Source: Bacteroidales bacterium (lineage in GTDB: Bacteria > Bacteroidota > Bacteroidia > Bacteroidales > JALTDM01). From it: DNA of 15,823 nt. Location: the NCBI GenBank assembly GCA_027074135.1, contig JALTDM010000337.1:1-15823 (forward strand). The letters are read 5' to 3'. Shown one piece after another: positions 15,814 to 15,823 of this stretch; positions within the stretch are counted from its first letter, which is position 1; every line of letters begins with the position of its first letter. The notes beneath the pieces were generated by a model. It had not been told where the DNA came from and searched no databases. It saw only the letters and a list, made by a program, of their open reading frames with translations. The position numbers and the translations under genes were made by a program.

Positions 15814-15823
15814 CAAATTAAAC

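Overview
The window looks like chromosomal DNA of a low-GC member of the Bacteroidota. Three things point there. The left-hand gene set (trmB, tgt, a long Bacteroidota-type LepB homologue, a WbqC-family gene) has the lineage's style. The start codons have A-rich leaders and no clear Shine-Dalgarno sequence, and some upstream sequences fit TAnnTTTG. The right-hand genes encode giant secreted proteins ending in the 'gliding motility-associated C-terminal' domain, the type B sorting signal of the type IX secretion system (T9SS). I cannot name a genus. No tRNA, rRNA, CRISPR array, insertion sequence or integrase is visible.

Left third (103-4407, plus strand): five tightly packed genes, probably one operon. 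They encode tRNA m7G46 methyltransferase (trmB), tRNA-guanine transglycosylase (tgt), a LepB/S26 signal-peptidase homologue whose Ser/Lys catalytic positions are both substituted, a class I methyltransferase with an N-terminal four-cysteine zinc-ribbon-like segment, and a WbqC-family protein. Gaps are 42 bp or less and tgt/lepB overlap by ATGA. A TAnnTTTG-like promoter lies before trmB, and a second possible -7 box lies just before the methyltransferase.

Right two thirds (4409-15794, minus strand, read right to left): three consecutive genes for very large secreted modular proteins of 1195, 1064 and 1488 residues. Each has a signal peptide, a different N-terminal 'head', a stalk of SprB/PKD/Ig-like repeats, and a T9SS type B sorting domain. 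The heads are a choice-of-anchor-L domain plus a Calx-beta-like domain; a MopE-type DxDxD motif plus a carbohydrate-binding-like jelly roll; and a DUF7948-like domain plus a beta-propeller-like region. The second and third genes share a gap-free direct repeat of about 1.28 kb encoding about 427 C-terminal residues, with an offset of exactly 4584 bp. The first gene has a more diverged version of the same domain order. The set looks like a family made by duplication with exchange of heads on a conserved stalk and tail. The products are probably exported through the T9SS and displayed as surface adhesins or fibre components; that role is inferred.

The operon and the surface-protein cluster converge with a single base between their stop codons. 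The main items for a second look are the catalytically degenerate LepB, the constant-tail/variable-head cluster with its long recombination-competent repeat, the nearly exact 76-residue SprB array, and the stacked mini-ORFs over the start of the 1195-residue gene.
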